Assembly: GCA_963693285.1 (NCBI GenBank)
Contig: OY848923.1
Span: 8,084,451-8,148,450 of the forward strand
Length of the DNA: 64,000 nt
Source of the DNA: Xestospongia muta
Taxonomy: Eukaryota > Porifera > Demospongiae > Haplosclerida > Petrosiidae
Direction: 5' to 3'
Part shown: positions 18,770-31,095 of the stretch, piece by piece
Numbering within the stretch: position 1 is the stretch's first letter
How the letters are laid out: each line of letters starts with the position of its first letter
Translations under genes and position numbers: made by a program
Notes under the pieces: generated by a model
The model's database searches: none
Told to the model about the DNA's origin: nothing
The model's input: the letters and a program-made list of their open reading frames with translations, nothing else

Positions 18770-19573
18770 CTAAGGAGTAACCATTTTTTGCAAATCCTTG
18801 TAATGAGGATCGTCAGATGGGAACACATCAAGAAACCATTCTAGAGCTGTAGTAGACTTTGTAGGAGATTGACAATTACAATTTTGATTGTAAGCATTTA
18901 GTGTGGAACGGCTTAGTTTGATAACTTGCATGTACAATATAAATAGAGTATTAGAAGCTGGTTTATTACAGGAATACGATACTTCAGGTTGAATTGTAGG
19001 TATCTGACAACTCTCGGAACAGTTGCAAAGAAAATCTTGAAGGACAGTCAAGTAGCTTTGCTGGAGACCAGTTAAGAGTGTCACTGTGGTTGTTAATCGA
19101 GTCATTTCTGTCTGATCAGTGATGGTTGATTCCATGTCGCTCAGATGCTGGTTGAAGGCTGTTATCACTGCATACCAATTTGCTAAATATTTAGGTGAGT
19201 TGACAGAAGATGTAGGCAAATGTTCTGTGGAAGACTTTGTGTAGGCAACTGGTGATTTTCCATAACAAACATGTGGGAGTATCTGAAAATAGAAGAAAAT
19301 GTCAATATTAGTAATGGTATGTAGAGCAATGACAATAATGTTATTTAATGTAACTGGACTGAAATAGATTACCTTAGATATTTGAAGATGAATATATTTT
19401 TCAATGACAAACAGTCCAGATTCTATTTCGGAGAGATCCGTCTTTGATGATGGTGCTTGTGAGCAGTCAATTCCAACCTCAGGTATAGCTCCTGAACCAG
19501 ATGGAATAGGTAATGTATGGATGGTTTGGTAAAAAGCGAATGAAACAAGAAAAACTGCCAATGAAAGAACCAT
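18770..19573 (-). CDS. Secreted protein of unrecognised family (gene 3 of 5), 237 aa
   Basis: Two minus-strand exons, 19373-19573 and 18770-19282, join in phase 0. The product has a signal peptide (VLSLAVFLVSFAFYQTIHTLP). Four apparently amphipathic helical segments follow: around EIESGLFVIEKYIHLQI, KYLANWYAVITAFNQHL, TRLTTTVTLLTGLQQSYLTV and NTLFILYMQVIKLSRSTL. Seven cysteines are present, including FLCNCSESC and NQNCNC. The spacing suggests a compact helical bundle, as in long-chain cytokines, but that is inference from pattern only and I find no diagnostic sequence. YSCNKPASNTLF is the counterpart of the cysteine motif shared by the five genes. It sits 276 bp from the 3' end of DIMT1, convergent with it. 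Confidence 0.82.
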   Translation of the reverse strand: MVLSLAVFLVSFAFYQTIHTLPIPSGSGAIPEVGIDCSQAPSSKTDLSEIESGLFVIEKYIHLQISKVIYFSPVTLNNIIVIALHTITNIDIFFYFQILPHVCYGKSPVAYTKSSTEHLPTSSVNSPKYLANWYAVITAFNQHLSDMESTITDQTEMTRLTTTVTLLTGLQQSYLTVLQDFLCNCSESCQIPTIQPEVSYSCNKPASNTLFILYMQVIKLSRSTLNAYNQNCNCQSPTKSTTALEWFLDVFPSDDPHYKDLQKMVTP

Positions 19574-19668
19574 TTTTCCAATCTTGAAGTAGTAGTTGTT
19601 TGTAGATGTGTCTCTCTCTCTTACTGCTGTAAGTTTGTTTCTCTGCTGTAGACAGTCTGCTAGATCTC

Positions 19669-19676
19669 ATTTTATA
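19669..19676 (-). promoter_or_regulatory. TATA box of secreted-protein gene 3
   Basis: TATAAAAT on the minus strand, 103 bp before the ATG at 19573. Confidence 0.65.
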
Positions 19677-20432
19677 CTTTTCAATCCTCATTTGAAAGGT
19701 TGAGATAAGTTTCTGGAAGGCACCTAGCTGGGGTGGAGCTGCACTATTGGAGTTTCTTTTAATTCTAATTCCTTCTCTTTTCCTCTATCTGTGAGTTTGT
19801 TTTTATTCCTTAGTTTAAGGCTTAAAACATCATAACATCATTGATGAAGAGTGTCAGATAGGAAGAGTGCAGTTTACCTCTAATCTCTGGGGTTAGTCAA
19901 TTCATTTGTATATAGTGTGATCTCGCTCACGGTCAACTAAAGAGAGAAATGCGTACGAAGAGCTTGCTGTTTTCATCTTGCGACATTTAAATATCTAGAC
20001 AATGAAATTTTAAAGTAAATATATAACATTTGAAGTGACAAGAGGTGGACTGAGACAGATAATAGGGTTGGATACCTCTAGAGATATCATGGCTGAATGG
20101 ATTTCTCACCGCAAGTTGAATTATGCATAATACGTACTGTATTCTTTTTACTTTCAGATTGTATGATAAGGGAAACTATACGAAAAGGAAGGCGATTTTA
20201 GTAAAGTACAGCCCCAAGTTCAGACTCTCTCATAATAAAACAATGCAAACCATACATTCAGCAGTACAAAGGGTATTTACCAGGAATAGTGAAGGTCATT
20301 GGAAATGAATGCAAATTGTTGACCTGGGCATGAGCTATACTTGCTGAGCCAAAGAAAAAATAAGATAATTTCCTCCTCTATTGGTGTGGTCCCAAAAGAA
20401 TAGTTTGAATCAACAACCTACGCTAGAATGAA
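19677..20432. other. Intergenic region between divergent secreted genes 3 and 4
   Basis: No supported exon. The short open frame at 20123-20308 has no splice or family support. Confidence 0.6.
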
Positions 20433-20440
20433 TATAAAAG
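20433..20440 (+). promoter_or_regulatory. TATA box of secreted-protein gene 4
   Basis: TATAAAAG, 104 bp before the ATG at 20537. Confidence 0.75.
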
Positions 20441-20536
20441 ACCAGGTAAAGTGGGTCCATCATCCACTGAAAACTCCTTAAGAAACAAGAAGTAAGAACA
20501 TTGAACGTGATCTCCGACTCTCAAAGTTGCAAAATT

Positions 20537-22310
20537 ATGACTTCAATATCAATCTTTGCTTTTGCACTGCTGTTCTTTGGTCTATCCTACTCTAGTCCAG
20601 TACCTCTGAATGAGGCAGGAACACCAAATACAGCTTGTTCCATTGGAACTAATCCTTCTATGAATTATGTCAAAGCTGTTACATGTTTAATGGAAAGCGA
20701 TGTTTTAAATTATATGCGTGATCCTTCTATTCCTAGCTTTGATCTGTTCCAAGATGATAACTTGAATAGCAATACATTTACTCATGATACTGCTAGCTGT
20801 GTAAGTAAACTAATAAATTATTTAAAATTTGTTATTATTTTCTTTTTTTTTAGAATTGTATATATCCTACTCTCGATACTCATCAATATATTAGTGATCC
20901 AGTTTATGATGTTGGTCCACATGTTACCGTCCGTTACCTTTACGATCCTCGAATTCCTTATGGCTCACACCCTGGCTTGTTCTATCGACAAGAACTACCA
21001 GAAAATATCAAGTCTAATTCTGTTTCCACACCAGTTAACACTGCCTGGTTGCTTCGAGATCATATCAATTCCTTGAGAGGCTTCATCGATTATTTTGTTC
21101 CAGCTAAATTAGTTCAAGGAGGAGATCAAGTAGAATTAGCTGCATTAGCTCTTAACAGTACCATTCTACCTGAGTTGGACTTCCAAGTACGTAGTTAAAA
21201 TTATTTCATGTTTTTCTATTGTCACTCTCTCTTTCCTTCTTTCTCAGTTCTCAAACCAATGTCCTGCAGATAATAGAGTTGCTAATTTCACAGGTTTCCC
21301 AAGTTCATCCTGTGAATTCAAGTGTGCTGTGTGGCATTTCAATTGGACCATTAATGGTCTTTACTATGCTCTTGCTAATCAAGTCATTTATCCTCCAGCT
21401 ACTCCTGTGACTCAACAATCTGATGACTATCCAGAGAAAGAGGAATGGGTCAACAAAGATTGCTGCAATCTCCCTCCAATCAATCCTGTAATAAATTCAG
21501 AGTACAGACAACTAACGTGTGCTCTTAGTGTCCTTACTTATGAAGCGTACAACCTGTTTGAATTACTGGGTTCTCAGGTAAGAGAATGGATGTATAATGG
21601 ATGCTTATGGATGGATGTATAATAATGGATGCATAACAGATGGATGGATTCAAATTTAATCAATTACTAACAACCTTTTATCTTTCAGGCTTCAGTAGAA
21701 TGTTCTGGTGTTGCCACGGTAACAGGAATTAATGTGTGGACAAATTACATTCAAAAGCGAAAGTTTCCTCCTCTAAGTTGGTCTCAATCAGATAACCTCT
21801 ACATTTATACAAGCCACTTTGATGCTTTATCAAAACAAGCCCAAGATCTTGTTAACCTAACAACAAGCAATGGATCATCTTGTTTCTCTAAGTTTCCAGG
21901 CTATCAGAAAAAACTGAACTACACAAATGACGTGTTTGAATTTATTTTTCCATTAGGAGAAAAATGGGTTAGTTTCTGAATGAATAAGTAGATCTATAGA
22001 TTAATGTGAAGCATGAATGGACAGATAGTCTAAGAAATGATGGATGAATGGATTAATAAATCTGTTTCTTTTATAGTTAAAAGCTCATGGTTGTCCATCT
22101 TGCTCTAAATGCACTGTAAAAGATCTCCAGGCTGTTCCAAAAGCCACACCCATCAATCCATACCTTAATTGCACTGATATACATCAACAAGTTTCCTGTT
22201 TAGTTCTTGACATCCAAAGGGTTGCTGATAGTCTTTATCTCTACTTAGACATGAGGGATGAAGCCTCGGCTACTTGGGGAAAAGATTGTGCTCCATGGTC
22301 ATTCTTTTAA
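20537..22310 (+). CDS. Secreted protein of unrecognised family (gene 4 of 5), 479 aa
   Basis: Exons 20537-20800, 20854-21186, 21248-21577, 21689-21967 and 22077-22310 join with all introns in phase 0. The product starts with a signal peptide (SIFAFALLFFGLSYSSPVP). It is about twice the size of the other four and rich in Cys, Trp and Tyr (KDCCNLPP, ECSG, HGCPSCSKC). Several N-x-S/T sites are present and no membrane segment. Exon 4 ends GEKW and exon 5 starts LKAHG, echoing the CEW|L junction of genes 2 and 5. YLNCTDIHQQVSCLV in the last exon is the shared cysteine motif. I recognise no domain. The open frame extends upstream, but the first ATG after the TATA box that opens a signal peptide is the one used. 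Confidence 0.82.
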
Positions 22311-22699
22311 TGGCTACAATTTGTCAGACAAATTCATTGACTCTGTTGACTGTACAATTTATATAATAGTTCATTACAATACTAATAGTTTCTTTTTGTT
22401 AACTACATTTGCTACCAATATCACTTGTAAACTTATCACTTGTACAATTTAACTGTTAATTTTTGAAAAGATAATGTTTTTCTTGAAAATATTACATGCG
22501 TCATGTGACATGGCATGATACGATACAAAACTCCACCCCTAAATTGTTTGAAATCATAATAGTTCTATTTATATGACAGATTACATGATATATCACTTAT
22601 AACCTTGTTTGTAGTACATTGCCAAATTTTAGACAAATTTTGTTATACATTCCTTGAATTTTTCCACTTGTAAGTGTGTAGAGCCTAGCAACTAAACAG
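22311..22699. other. Intergenic region between secreted genes 4 and 5
   Basis: AT-rich; nothing beyond the 3' UTR of gene 4 and the upstream flank of gene 5. Confidence 0.6.
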
Positions 22700-22707
22700 T
22701 ATATAAG
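22700..22707 (+). promoter_or_regulatory. TATA box of secreted-protein gene 5
   Basis: TATATAAG, 94 bp before the ATG at 22794. Confidence 0.7.
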
Positions 22708-22793
22708 TGAGAGATGAATGTAAGAGATTACAGTAGATTGAATAAGATTGTTGAAAAGACTTTTATCTCAACTCAAAACTGAAGGATTGAATT

Positions 22794-23163
22794 ATGAAGC
22801 AGACTCTTATCTTCATTATAATTGCAGTAATGTTTTGTAACAGCCAGTCGTTATTCGAAGTTGCTGACTTTTATTGTGGAACAGAAATATTAAAGAATGT
22901 CACTGTATGTTTGTCCTTATTTTTATGACTGTTATATCTTCTCTCTCTCAGAAACTGGTTCTTGAAGAACAATTTAACATGAGGAAATTTACTGATAACC
23001 AGCTCAAAGTAGTAGATGAAATGTGTGCAGTATTAGATCATTATGAACATTATCATGAATTTGCATCTACCAGTAACAATACAAGTATTACTTCCGTTGA
23101 CAAAATATTAGGAGAAATATTGAATGATGGCTGTGAGTGGGTATGTTGAACATCATAAATATG

Positions 23164-23199
<36 letters not shown>

Positions 23200-23509
23200 T
23201 GATTAGTGATTATTTCTCCATTTTTAGCTTGAAAGTTTGTTATATACTAATAATACCCTCAATTGTTCAAATAATGATGCTAGCAGTATGGCTGTGCTGT
23301 GTGTGTACAGAAAAGTGATTAATGCCACTTCGTCTCTTCTTAATAATTTGGGACAAAGGTATCCTAATTTGACTCCTGATCCCTCAGAAGCAAAGTATTG
23401 GGTAGAGGAATTGACGTTACTAGTTGAGCAAAACGATACTGTTATACCTCTTTTAAAGAAGATCCCTTTTGTAAATGTGCACAAAGGTGTTGAGAATATA
23501 AACAATTAA
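22794..23509 (+). CDS. Secreted protein of unrecognised family (gene 5 of 5), 193 aa
   Basis: Three exons, 22794-22904, 22952-23140 and 23228-23509, join in phase 0. The product has a signal peptide (QTLIFIIIAVMFCNSQS). Helical segments follow (LKVVDEMCAVLDHYEHYHEF, MAVLCVYRKVINATSSLL, WVEELTLLVEQN), with five or so cysteines and multiple N-glycosylation sites. Exon 2 ends NDGCEW and exon 3 starts LESLL, matching gene 2 (KDTCEW|LMSH). LNCSNNDASSMAVL is the shared cysteine motif. Exon count, phases and size match gene 2 closely, so the pair are the best candidates for direct paralogues. Function is unknown. Intron 2 holds a (TTA)n run. Confidence 0.85.
23164..23201 (+). repeat. (TTA)n microsatellite
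   Basis: Pure trinucleotide run in intron 2 of secreted gene 5. Confidence 0.95.
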
Positions 23510-23703
23510 TTCATTGTTTGTATAGGACATAATTTTAAATTATAGTAATTAATAAAATTGTTTTGTTTATTTTAAACAATAAAATTCAAACTAATGTTAT
23601 TATTACAGATTATAAAATGTAAATGTTATTTCAATGACATTGTGAAATTAATAAAATGATATAATCATTATTAATAGAATCATTGACGAGACTTAGACAA
23701 TTT

Positions 23704-26700
23704 TTATGGTGCATCATCATCGGGTGTTAGTCCAGTGTCTTCACTATTATTATTATCAGGATCATCTTGATAATTGTAATCTTGAGGATTTGGTGGATGA
23801 GAAATAGTTGGTTTGTTTTCTTCATCTTGAATATTTTTTAACAATTGTCTTAATTCTGTTTTAGTAATACCACCATCATCATTTTTATCAAGGATATGGA
23901 ATATTTTAGGATTATCGTAAATTTGTCTAAATTCTTCTAGCGACAAACTGTTGTTATGATCAACATCGTATTCATCAAATGAATCCAGTATATCTAAAAA
24001 ATACGAAGTTCTATTACATGAAAACCACAAAGACACTACTATGTCCAAACTAAACCACACATCAATAAGATCACAAGTAAATAAACAGTCTTCTATACAA
24101 CTTTCCTAGTAAATTACATAACAGCAGGTGTACTAGTGGTCTCACACTAATATTGAAACCAAGACAGATACAAAACATTATTTAGTTGTCCCAAACCTTC
24201 TTATTTAATAACTTGCATTACAGTAATATTATTAATTAAATTAATTATAGAATATTACCAGGGTATTAGTCAATTCTTAATAATGGTATTAATTAAACTA
24301 ATTATAGAATATTAGCTGGGTAATAATCAATTTCTTAGTAATAGAACTATCTTGAATGGATAACTGAAACAAACATGTTTTAGGGGTCATTATTCTCATG
24401 TATCAATGTTGTGTAATAATAAAGAGGAATTTCCGTAATATGTAGTGGAAAATACTATTACATACAACACATAAAATTAGTATACTATAGTATATTATAG
24501 TATATTGTAGTATACTATAGTATACTATAATATACTGTAATATACTGTATAATATACCATAATATACAGTAGTATACTGTATAGTTCTGTAATACATGGT
24601 AGTATACTGTAGTATACTGTAGCAGTATTGCATTTCCTAATTATTCTTGGTATGCAATAACAGGTGTTCATACTTGCTATTGTATTTATTCAATTACAAG
24701 GATATCCTTTACAAATAACTTTATTTAGACATAACAAACTATTTCCTTGGAGATTGTTATTACTGACCAACAATGTTTAAGGGAAAATAACTTACGTTTT
24801 AATGCTTGTTCTGCTCGCTGTGAACTAGTAGTGGGTGTCTCTGTAGTATTACCAGTGGGTGTGGCTATATATGTACTATTCTCAGTGGGTGTGGTCTTAT
24901 TTTCAGTGGGCAGGTTTGTTTCATTATTGTCGTTATCTGGTGCTGTAATATTTGTCTGGGTATGTATCGTTTTATTAGCTGAGGCAGTGGGGTGTGGCTT
25001 ATTTTCAGAAGTAGTGGTATTTGGAGGCCTTGTGGGTGTGGCAAGTGTCACTACATTTGTCTGAGGGTGATCCTCTGTGGCTAATGTTGAAGAATCTTTA
25101 GGAGCTGTATTGGGAGTCTTTGATGATGAGGGTGTGGTCTGATTTGTAATGGGTGTGGTTTTAACTGTTGCTTTAGTAGGTGGAGTCACTGGTACAGTGG
25201 GTGTGACTTCAGTGATGTTTGTTAATTTTGCCTACAAATAAAATAATACTTGTGTCATTAATTCATTTATTTATCCATTTATCATGTATCTATTCATCCA
25301 TTTATCATGTATCTATTCATCCATTTATTATGTATCTGTTCATCCATTTATCATGAATCTACTCATCATTTATTATGTATCTATTCACCTGTCACTTACC
25401 AGAACAAAGTCCATTGTTTCACCTAATTCTGTTAATTTCAGTTTTAAATCAATTATCTCATTCAAATGATCCTATAATGAGTAAACCCCTTTAATTACAC
25501 CTCTCAGTAACACAAGAACCCCATAATCAATAATATCAGAACCCTCATCACCTACCTCAGAGGGGGAAGTTCTATTCAAGAAAGTATTTAACAATTTTTC
25601 TGGTGAAGTCTTCAACACCCACTCCATTTGATGAAGTTTCTAACACAAACATTAATATAATAAATGTAATGTAATGTAAATTATATGTACTTGGGTTGTG
25701 TTGCCTTTAAAATAAGTCAATTTTAATAGCTTCAAATCGACATATTTATTTCTTGCTTTGTGGTCACTCTAAATGAGGGGTGTGGTCAGACACGCCCATT
25801 AATTACTGGACCTACTTTAATGACTTTGATATCATCATTAGCTTCACTTGTTTTTGTTGAAATGGTCTCAATTTTAGTACCAAAATCACTACAATATTTT
25901 TTAGTTTCGGTAACCTAATAGACGCATAAAATGAATAATGGATACATTAAAATTACTAAAGATAATGAAAATGGACAACTATTTTGATGGACAGATAACA
26001 CTATACCTTATTATTGAGGCTCTCAATAACACTATTTAAATGAGCCATTGAAGTATGAATTTCAGTAACTTCTTTTGAAAATGATGTAACTTTTGTCATA
26101 CTTTGGTTAAATGTACGCATCTAATAAGAGAGAGTGATTAAAGAGATTTAGAGTCTATAACCACACCTCCTAACTTACCTGTGCCATATCTAGTTGAGTT
26201 GCTATATTCTCCAAGTCACTCATTTTTGATTCAATTTTTTGTACTTTACTGGTCAGACTTGTTACAGAACTCTTCAAAGTAGTTAAGCTGACATTCAATG
26301 TATGTATATGAGATGTGTGTTTAGAGACTTGCTCTTCGTGTTTGTGTTTAAGATCCATTAAATCTAAATATAAAAATGAATCATTTTTATATATATTCTG
26401 TATGCATCCATAATATCTATTTATACATCCATAATATCTATTTATACATCCATTTATTGATCTATACATCCATACTTGTTTCAAGCCAATGAACAGTACT
26501 GTCCATATCAGATACTTGTTTTTTTAATACTTGCACATAATAACTAGTACCGAGAACAAACAATGTTATAAAGACAACAGCTATTGTCAACAAGAACAAA
26601 TAAAACGCTATACAACAGTCACAACAACAGCTACGCCCTCTACAATAGAAACAAAACCTTTAAGATATTTTAAAATATTTTTAACACATCAAAATTTGTT

Positions 26701-27005
26701 GTAGAATTAACTATACAGATTGCTATTAAATTATAATATAAAATATTATTAAAATAATAAATTTAAGGGGTGTGGCTTGTCATCAACTATTACATGCATA
26801 CAAAACACAAAGCATATCAATTACTCACATCGTCATGACAACCTTACCTTGATGACTTCCTCTCAATATCTCCACCATAATGATCAATTTCTGTAACATC
26901 TAATAATTCGATCTCTGACCCTGAGTCTTCTCCTTGATGCCCTATAACAGCAGTTTCTTCGTTAGTTAGCTTGAGAAATCCTTTCTTGCCGTTCTTTCCC
27001 GGCAT
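23704..27005 (-). CDS. Single-pass membrane protein: Cys cluster, TM, coiled coil, Thr-rich stalk, EF-hand pair; 559 aa
   Basis: Ten minus-strand exons join in frame: 26848-27005, 26476-26639, 26179-26363, 26007-26120, 25816-25914, 25691-25768, 25556-25639, 25400-25471, 24796-25231 and 23704-23993. Residues 1-56 are hydrophilic. CCCDCC (57-62), a likely palmitoylation cluster, abuts a membrane helix at about 63-84. Next comes a long coiled coil built from short exons (SKVQKIESKMSDLENI, SVIESLNNK). Residues 319-463 are Thr/Pro/Asn-rich and mucin-like. The C-terminus has two canonical EF-hand loops, DVDHNNSLSLEE (473-484) and DKNDDGGITKTE (499-510), then an acidic tail. There is no signal peptide, so a type II orientation would put coil, stalk and EF-hands outside or in the lumen. 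I recognise no named family. Confidence 0.85.
24478..24622. repeat. AGTATACT(G/A)T-type tandem repeat
   Basis: About fourteen short units such as AGTATACTATAGTATATT, in the last intron of the EF-hand membrane protein. Each is near-palindromic. Confidence 0.85.
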
Positions 27006-27171
27006 TTTGAGTCAATCTCTTTCTCTTCTCTGTCAATAATAAGACAATAATGTCTCAATATGTTTACAATAGAAGAATAGATTAGCTTTCTAATTAAAAC
27101 CCAACAATAAAGTCAATAATGCTAATTAATTTAAAACTCCGCCCATACGTCCATTATGCTTGCAGTGTAAA
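27006..27171. promoter_or_regulatory. Divergent promoter of EF-hand membrane protein (-) and RWD-PARP gene (+)
   Basis: The two start codons are 166 bp apart, the shortest divergent spacer here. No TATA box is seen. CTCCGCCCAT at about 27137 resembles a GC box. Confidence 0.55.
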
Positions 27172-29879
27172 ATGGACGGTGATAGTAGTGAACCTAACTC
27201 TAAATTACAAGGGGCTACCTCACTAAATTTGCCACTGGAAAATATTCCTGTAGAATTTGATGAGTTAGTGATATCAGAAGAAGATAATGCTAAATTGATC
27301 TCATTAAATGATGAACTTGTAAAGATACTTGATATTAAGGTACTATATATATGTGTGTAGTTGTATTAATTATAATGTCATTATGACATCATATAGAATA
27401 CACTCAGTACTCCACCTCCGTCAATTGATCTGCCTCCGTTAGAATGCCACGCCCTCCAACATGAAGAGGTAGAGGTTTTACGAGCAATATTTGACGAAGA
27501 TATTACCTCACTAAATGATGATGGTACATGTTTTTGTGTGAAAATAAAGTTTTTATCAGAAGAGATCAAAGAAGAAGATGTCATAAGAATATGGTTCAGG
27601 TACACTGCGAATAGTCAGACCAATGGATGAATGGATAGACAATGGATGAATGATTAAATTAAATGGATGAATGATTAACAAATGGATGTATACATTTGTC
27701 ACAAGAATTATGATGGACATGCAAAATGGATGGATGGATAAATGAATGGACACACATTTATCATATCTTTATTTCATGCAGTCTACCTCCTAACTATCCT
27801 TGTGTTCCTCCAGTATTTGAGATAGAAACCAATAAGTCAGGGTCTTTTACATTCTCCGAAGCTGATAACCTGTATGACCAGTTAATGCAAACAGCCATAA
27901 CTCGTTTGGGCAGTACAATGATCTATGACCTGATAACAATATCTCAAGATTATATGCAAGAAATTATTAAGAAAAAAAAAGAAAATCTTTCATCACAAGA
28001 GATCAGAGAAGATAGAACTATAAGGACTGAGACTGAAACCACTGAGACTGAGACTAAAACCATTGTGACTGGGACTGGGGCTAAACAAACTGAAGTGATA
28101 ATCGGAGAATACGATTATTATCGTCCTAAACAATTTGTTGGTTCTATATCTGATATTATTAGTAGATTGCCATCTAATGTACAGATCACAAGGGTAAGTG
28201 TTGTTATGGCAATGTTGCTATGGCAATGGTTACCATGGCAACCTTTGTTGGTAATATACATGTTATTGATACCAATTAAATAATATATATCTACTAGTAA
28301 AACAAGGAGCAGTATTGTATTTAAAAAATGGTCAAACATGATAGGTACCATAATAATTTTTAAAATTTTTTAAAGAAGTTAGTTATTATAGGAAGCATAG
28401 TAATTGTTTATGTTCAGAAATGTTGTTAAGAGTGTGTAAAAAACAAAGATATTTATTAAATAACAAGTAATGTACATGTAGTAGTAGAACAATTGGGATT
28501 ATTGTAATTTTTTAATGGTTACTATGACGATGTTGCTTAGTGATGTACATACTGTTGCTATGGTAATGTTGGATGATAATTGTTGCTGTGGTTGAAATGG
28601 ACAGACAGTAGACTTGCAATGGACGGATGGAATTTGTAATAGACAGATAGGTTTATAATGAACTGTTATATTTTTTATAGATAGAGAACATACTACGTCA
28701 AGATTTAGCTGATAGATTTCAATCATGTCACAAAGCAATGGTTAATGAAATGTGGCAAAAAGAGAGAAAGTTTCCTCAAATGTACTCCCTTCAACCACAA
28801 ATAGCTTTCCATGGAACATTATCTAGAAGTTTACCATCCATTGGTAAGTTTCATATGTCCATTGTATATTACTATAGATCCATTTACATTTTTATGTATC
28901 CATTTAGTTCAACATGGACTTGTCATACCAGGACAAGATAATAAAATTAAAGTAAGGTGTGGCTCATCTCTCGGAGTAGGTATCTACCTCTCTCCTGATC
29001 CAACCTTTAGTCTAAGGTAAAACCCTTATTAATTACTAGTTATTAAATCTATTAGTTACACAGATAGCAGTCGATTAATTGTATGTGCTGTTCTATTAGG
29101 ACGTATGTTTAAAGGTTGCTATGATACAGTTAATAAAGGTAATGAATAAATAATGAAGTAAATAATTAACTTGTATTTTATTATAGATCGTTTTTCAATG
29201 TTCATATCATCCTCTGAAATGGAGTGGGTCTTTTTTAATGCTGCACAAGTGTTACCTTGTTACGTCATCCAGGTATAGCCCCACCCACACACTTGATATA
29301 AAATTTTGTATCAGATAATCTTGTGTTACTATATATAGTAACATGTATTGAGTGTTACTATATTTAGATTTAGCAGTGGATTGTATGATGCTCAATGTTC
29401 TCAGTCATACATAACTGGTTTTACTTGTTTTTTAATTGTCATGATAGGTCAAGGTGCATGATACTCCAGGACAACACATGAAAATGTCCCACCCACCTCC
29501 ATTAATTAGTTTACTTCCTGACAAGGAAGTGGATGATGAAGGAGAGAAAGAGAAACAAGCTAAATTATTAGCAAGAGTGGGTGTTTAATTAATTAATTAA
29601 TTATAACAATTAACATATCTTAATTACAGGCTCGTAAATATTTACCATACGGTTTTGGACCAGGACGAGCTGTGATCTTAGAAGCTGCTGAAATTGATGA
29701 CGATGAGGAAGATTATGGGGATTTCCAGGTATGGAAGTGTGGTTTATGACATCATAGTTATAACAGTCTCATTCCAGTTACTGCGATATGGGAACGAGGA
29801 GGTCAGTCATAGTGGTGTTCATGAAGAACAGACAGAACTTCAAGATTACAGATACAAAGACAGAACAGAATGGAAATAA
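27172..29879 (+). CDS. RWD domain plus PARP-like ADP-ribosyltransferase, 517 aa
   Basis: Ten exons join in frame: 27172-27339, 27397-27599, 27782-28193, 28681-28843, 28908-29016, 29056-29138, 29187-29272, 29448-29576, 29630-29728 and 29778-29879. Residues 70-180 look like an RWD domain: EVEVLRAIFDEDI, then IRIWFSLPPNYPCVPPVFEI with the YPxxxP signature. Such domains are related to ubiquitin-conjugating folds. Residues 300-402 look like a PARP catalytic domain: AFHGTLSRSLPSI, GSSLGVGIYLSPDPT and MEWVFFNAAQVLPCYVI. The triad H305, Y342 and E392 aligns with the H-Y-E of active PARPs, so activity is plausible. Between them is a Thr/Glu-rich linker (TETETTETETKT). Fungal UBC-PARP fusions are a known analogue. 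Substrate and localisation are unknown. Confidence 0.8.
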
Positions 29880-31095
29880 TATAGTTACACATATATATTT
29901 ATTTTTTATTTATTTTTATTTATTCTATTGAATTAATAATGATTATACAATATTTTACAATAAAGAAATCAATTGTTTTATATGTTAGCTGATGTCATAC
30001 ACATTCACACAATATAAGTTAAATAACACCATAAACCAGAGGATCAGATCTTCTCTTGTTTACTTTCTGAATAAACCTAAGTTCTTAATATATACAATCT
30101 GGTATTTTAAAGACATTATTTATTAACTGAACTAATCTTTCATGGAATGTGTCCTCCTCATATCAATATATACCAGTTTATGATCAAAGTCAACAACACA
30201 TTAGCTATTCAAAGTTATCGACCATGAAGGTAATTAGGTGTGACCCTATAACATTCCATAATTAACTGTTGTCTAGTTCTAGAGTAATTTAGTCTTTATT
30301 AGTAATGAGTTTCTAATGTGTTTATAATTAATGTTTTGTCATCATATCAACCTACAACTTTCAACACCTTTCAAAGCCAATGGCGTGGTACACACACTAT
30401 ATATCATGTCAAAATGTCCAGAACTATATCTGTCAATATTTATAGACAGCCTTTTGTTAACTAATAATGTAAACATTGATACAAATGATCTTCAAAAGAA
30501 CAGACTGAGCATTATATAGAGATATCTTGGTATTAACTTTTGGCTTGTAGACTTGTTTGAGAATTTTTTGGGAAAACTACGAAATATAATCATAAATTAG
30601 AAATTATTCTAGTAATGATTTTAATAGTAATTTTGTTATATAAATAAATATAAATTTTCAAACACTGACATTTACAATAATAGAACATTATCCAGGATAC
30701 AACTTATTATCATATGGACACAGTCTAATCTTTGATGTGGGGTATTATGTAAATATTTGTGTGGGAGATACAAAGATTACAAAGAGTTAAAGTATAAAAG
30801 TCTTTGTAGTATTGTAGTATTCTCAAGGGAATGGTTGATTCTGTACTCATTGAATGTGCACCTATATTTATATAAGTGTCATATAGATGAAAGTGATTTA
30901 TAGAAAGTGGCTGAATTCTCAGGATATTTCCACCCCGGTAGTTATATAACAAGGATAAACCAATAAGGAAGTAAAGATACAACTCCCAAAGATAACATCA
31001 GTTTAATAATACAATAAATAATAAAAGTATTATTATTACAATAGTTAATTATTATATGCAGACATTAAAATGTATTTATTAACGTATTGGTATTG
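29880..31095. other. Intergenic region between convergent RWD-PARP and SETD9 genes
   Basis: AT-rich with poly(A)-signal-like AATAAA at about 29961. Open frames here (30331-30519, 30725-30982) lack splice or family support. Confidence 0.6.

Noticed and set aside
24747..25064. Plus-strand 105-codon open frame
   Set aside because: Antisense to the Thr-rich exon of the EF-hand membrane protein, which is supported by splice sites and joins in frame.
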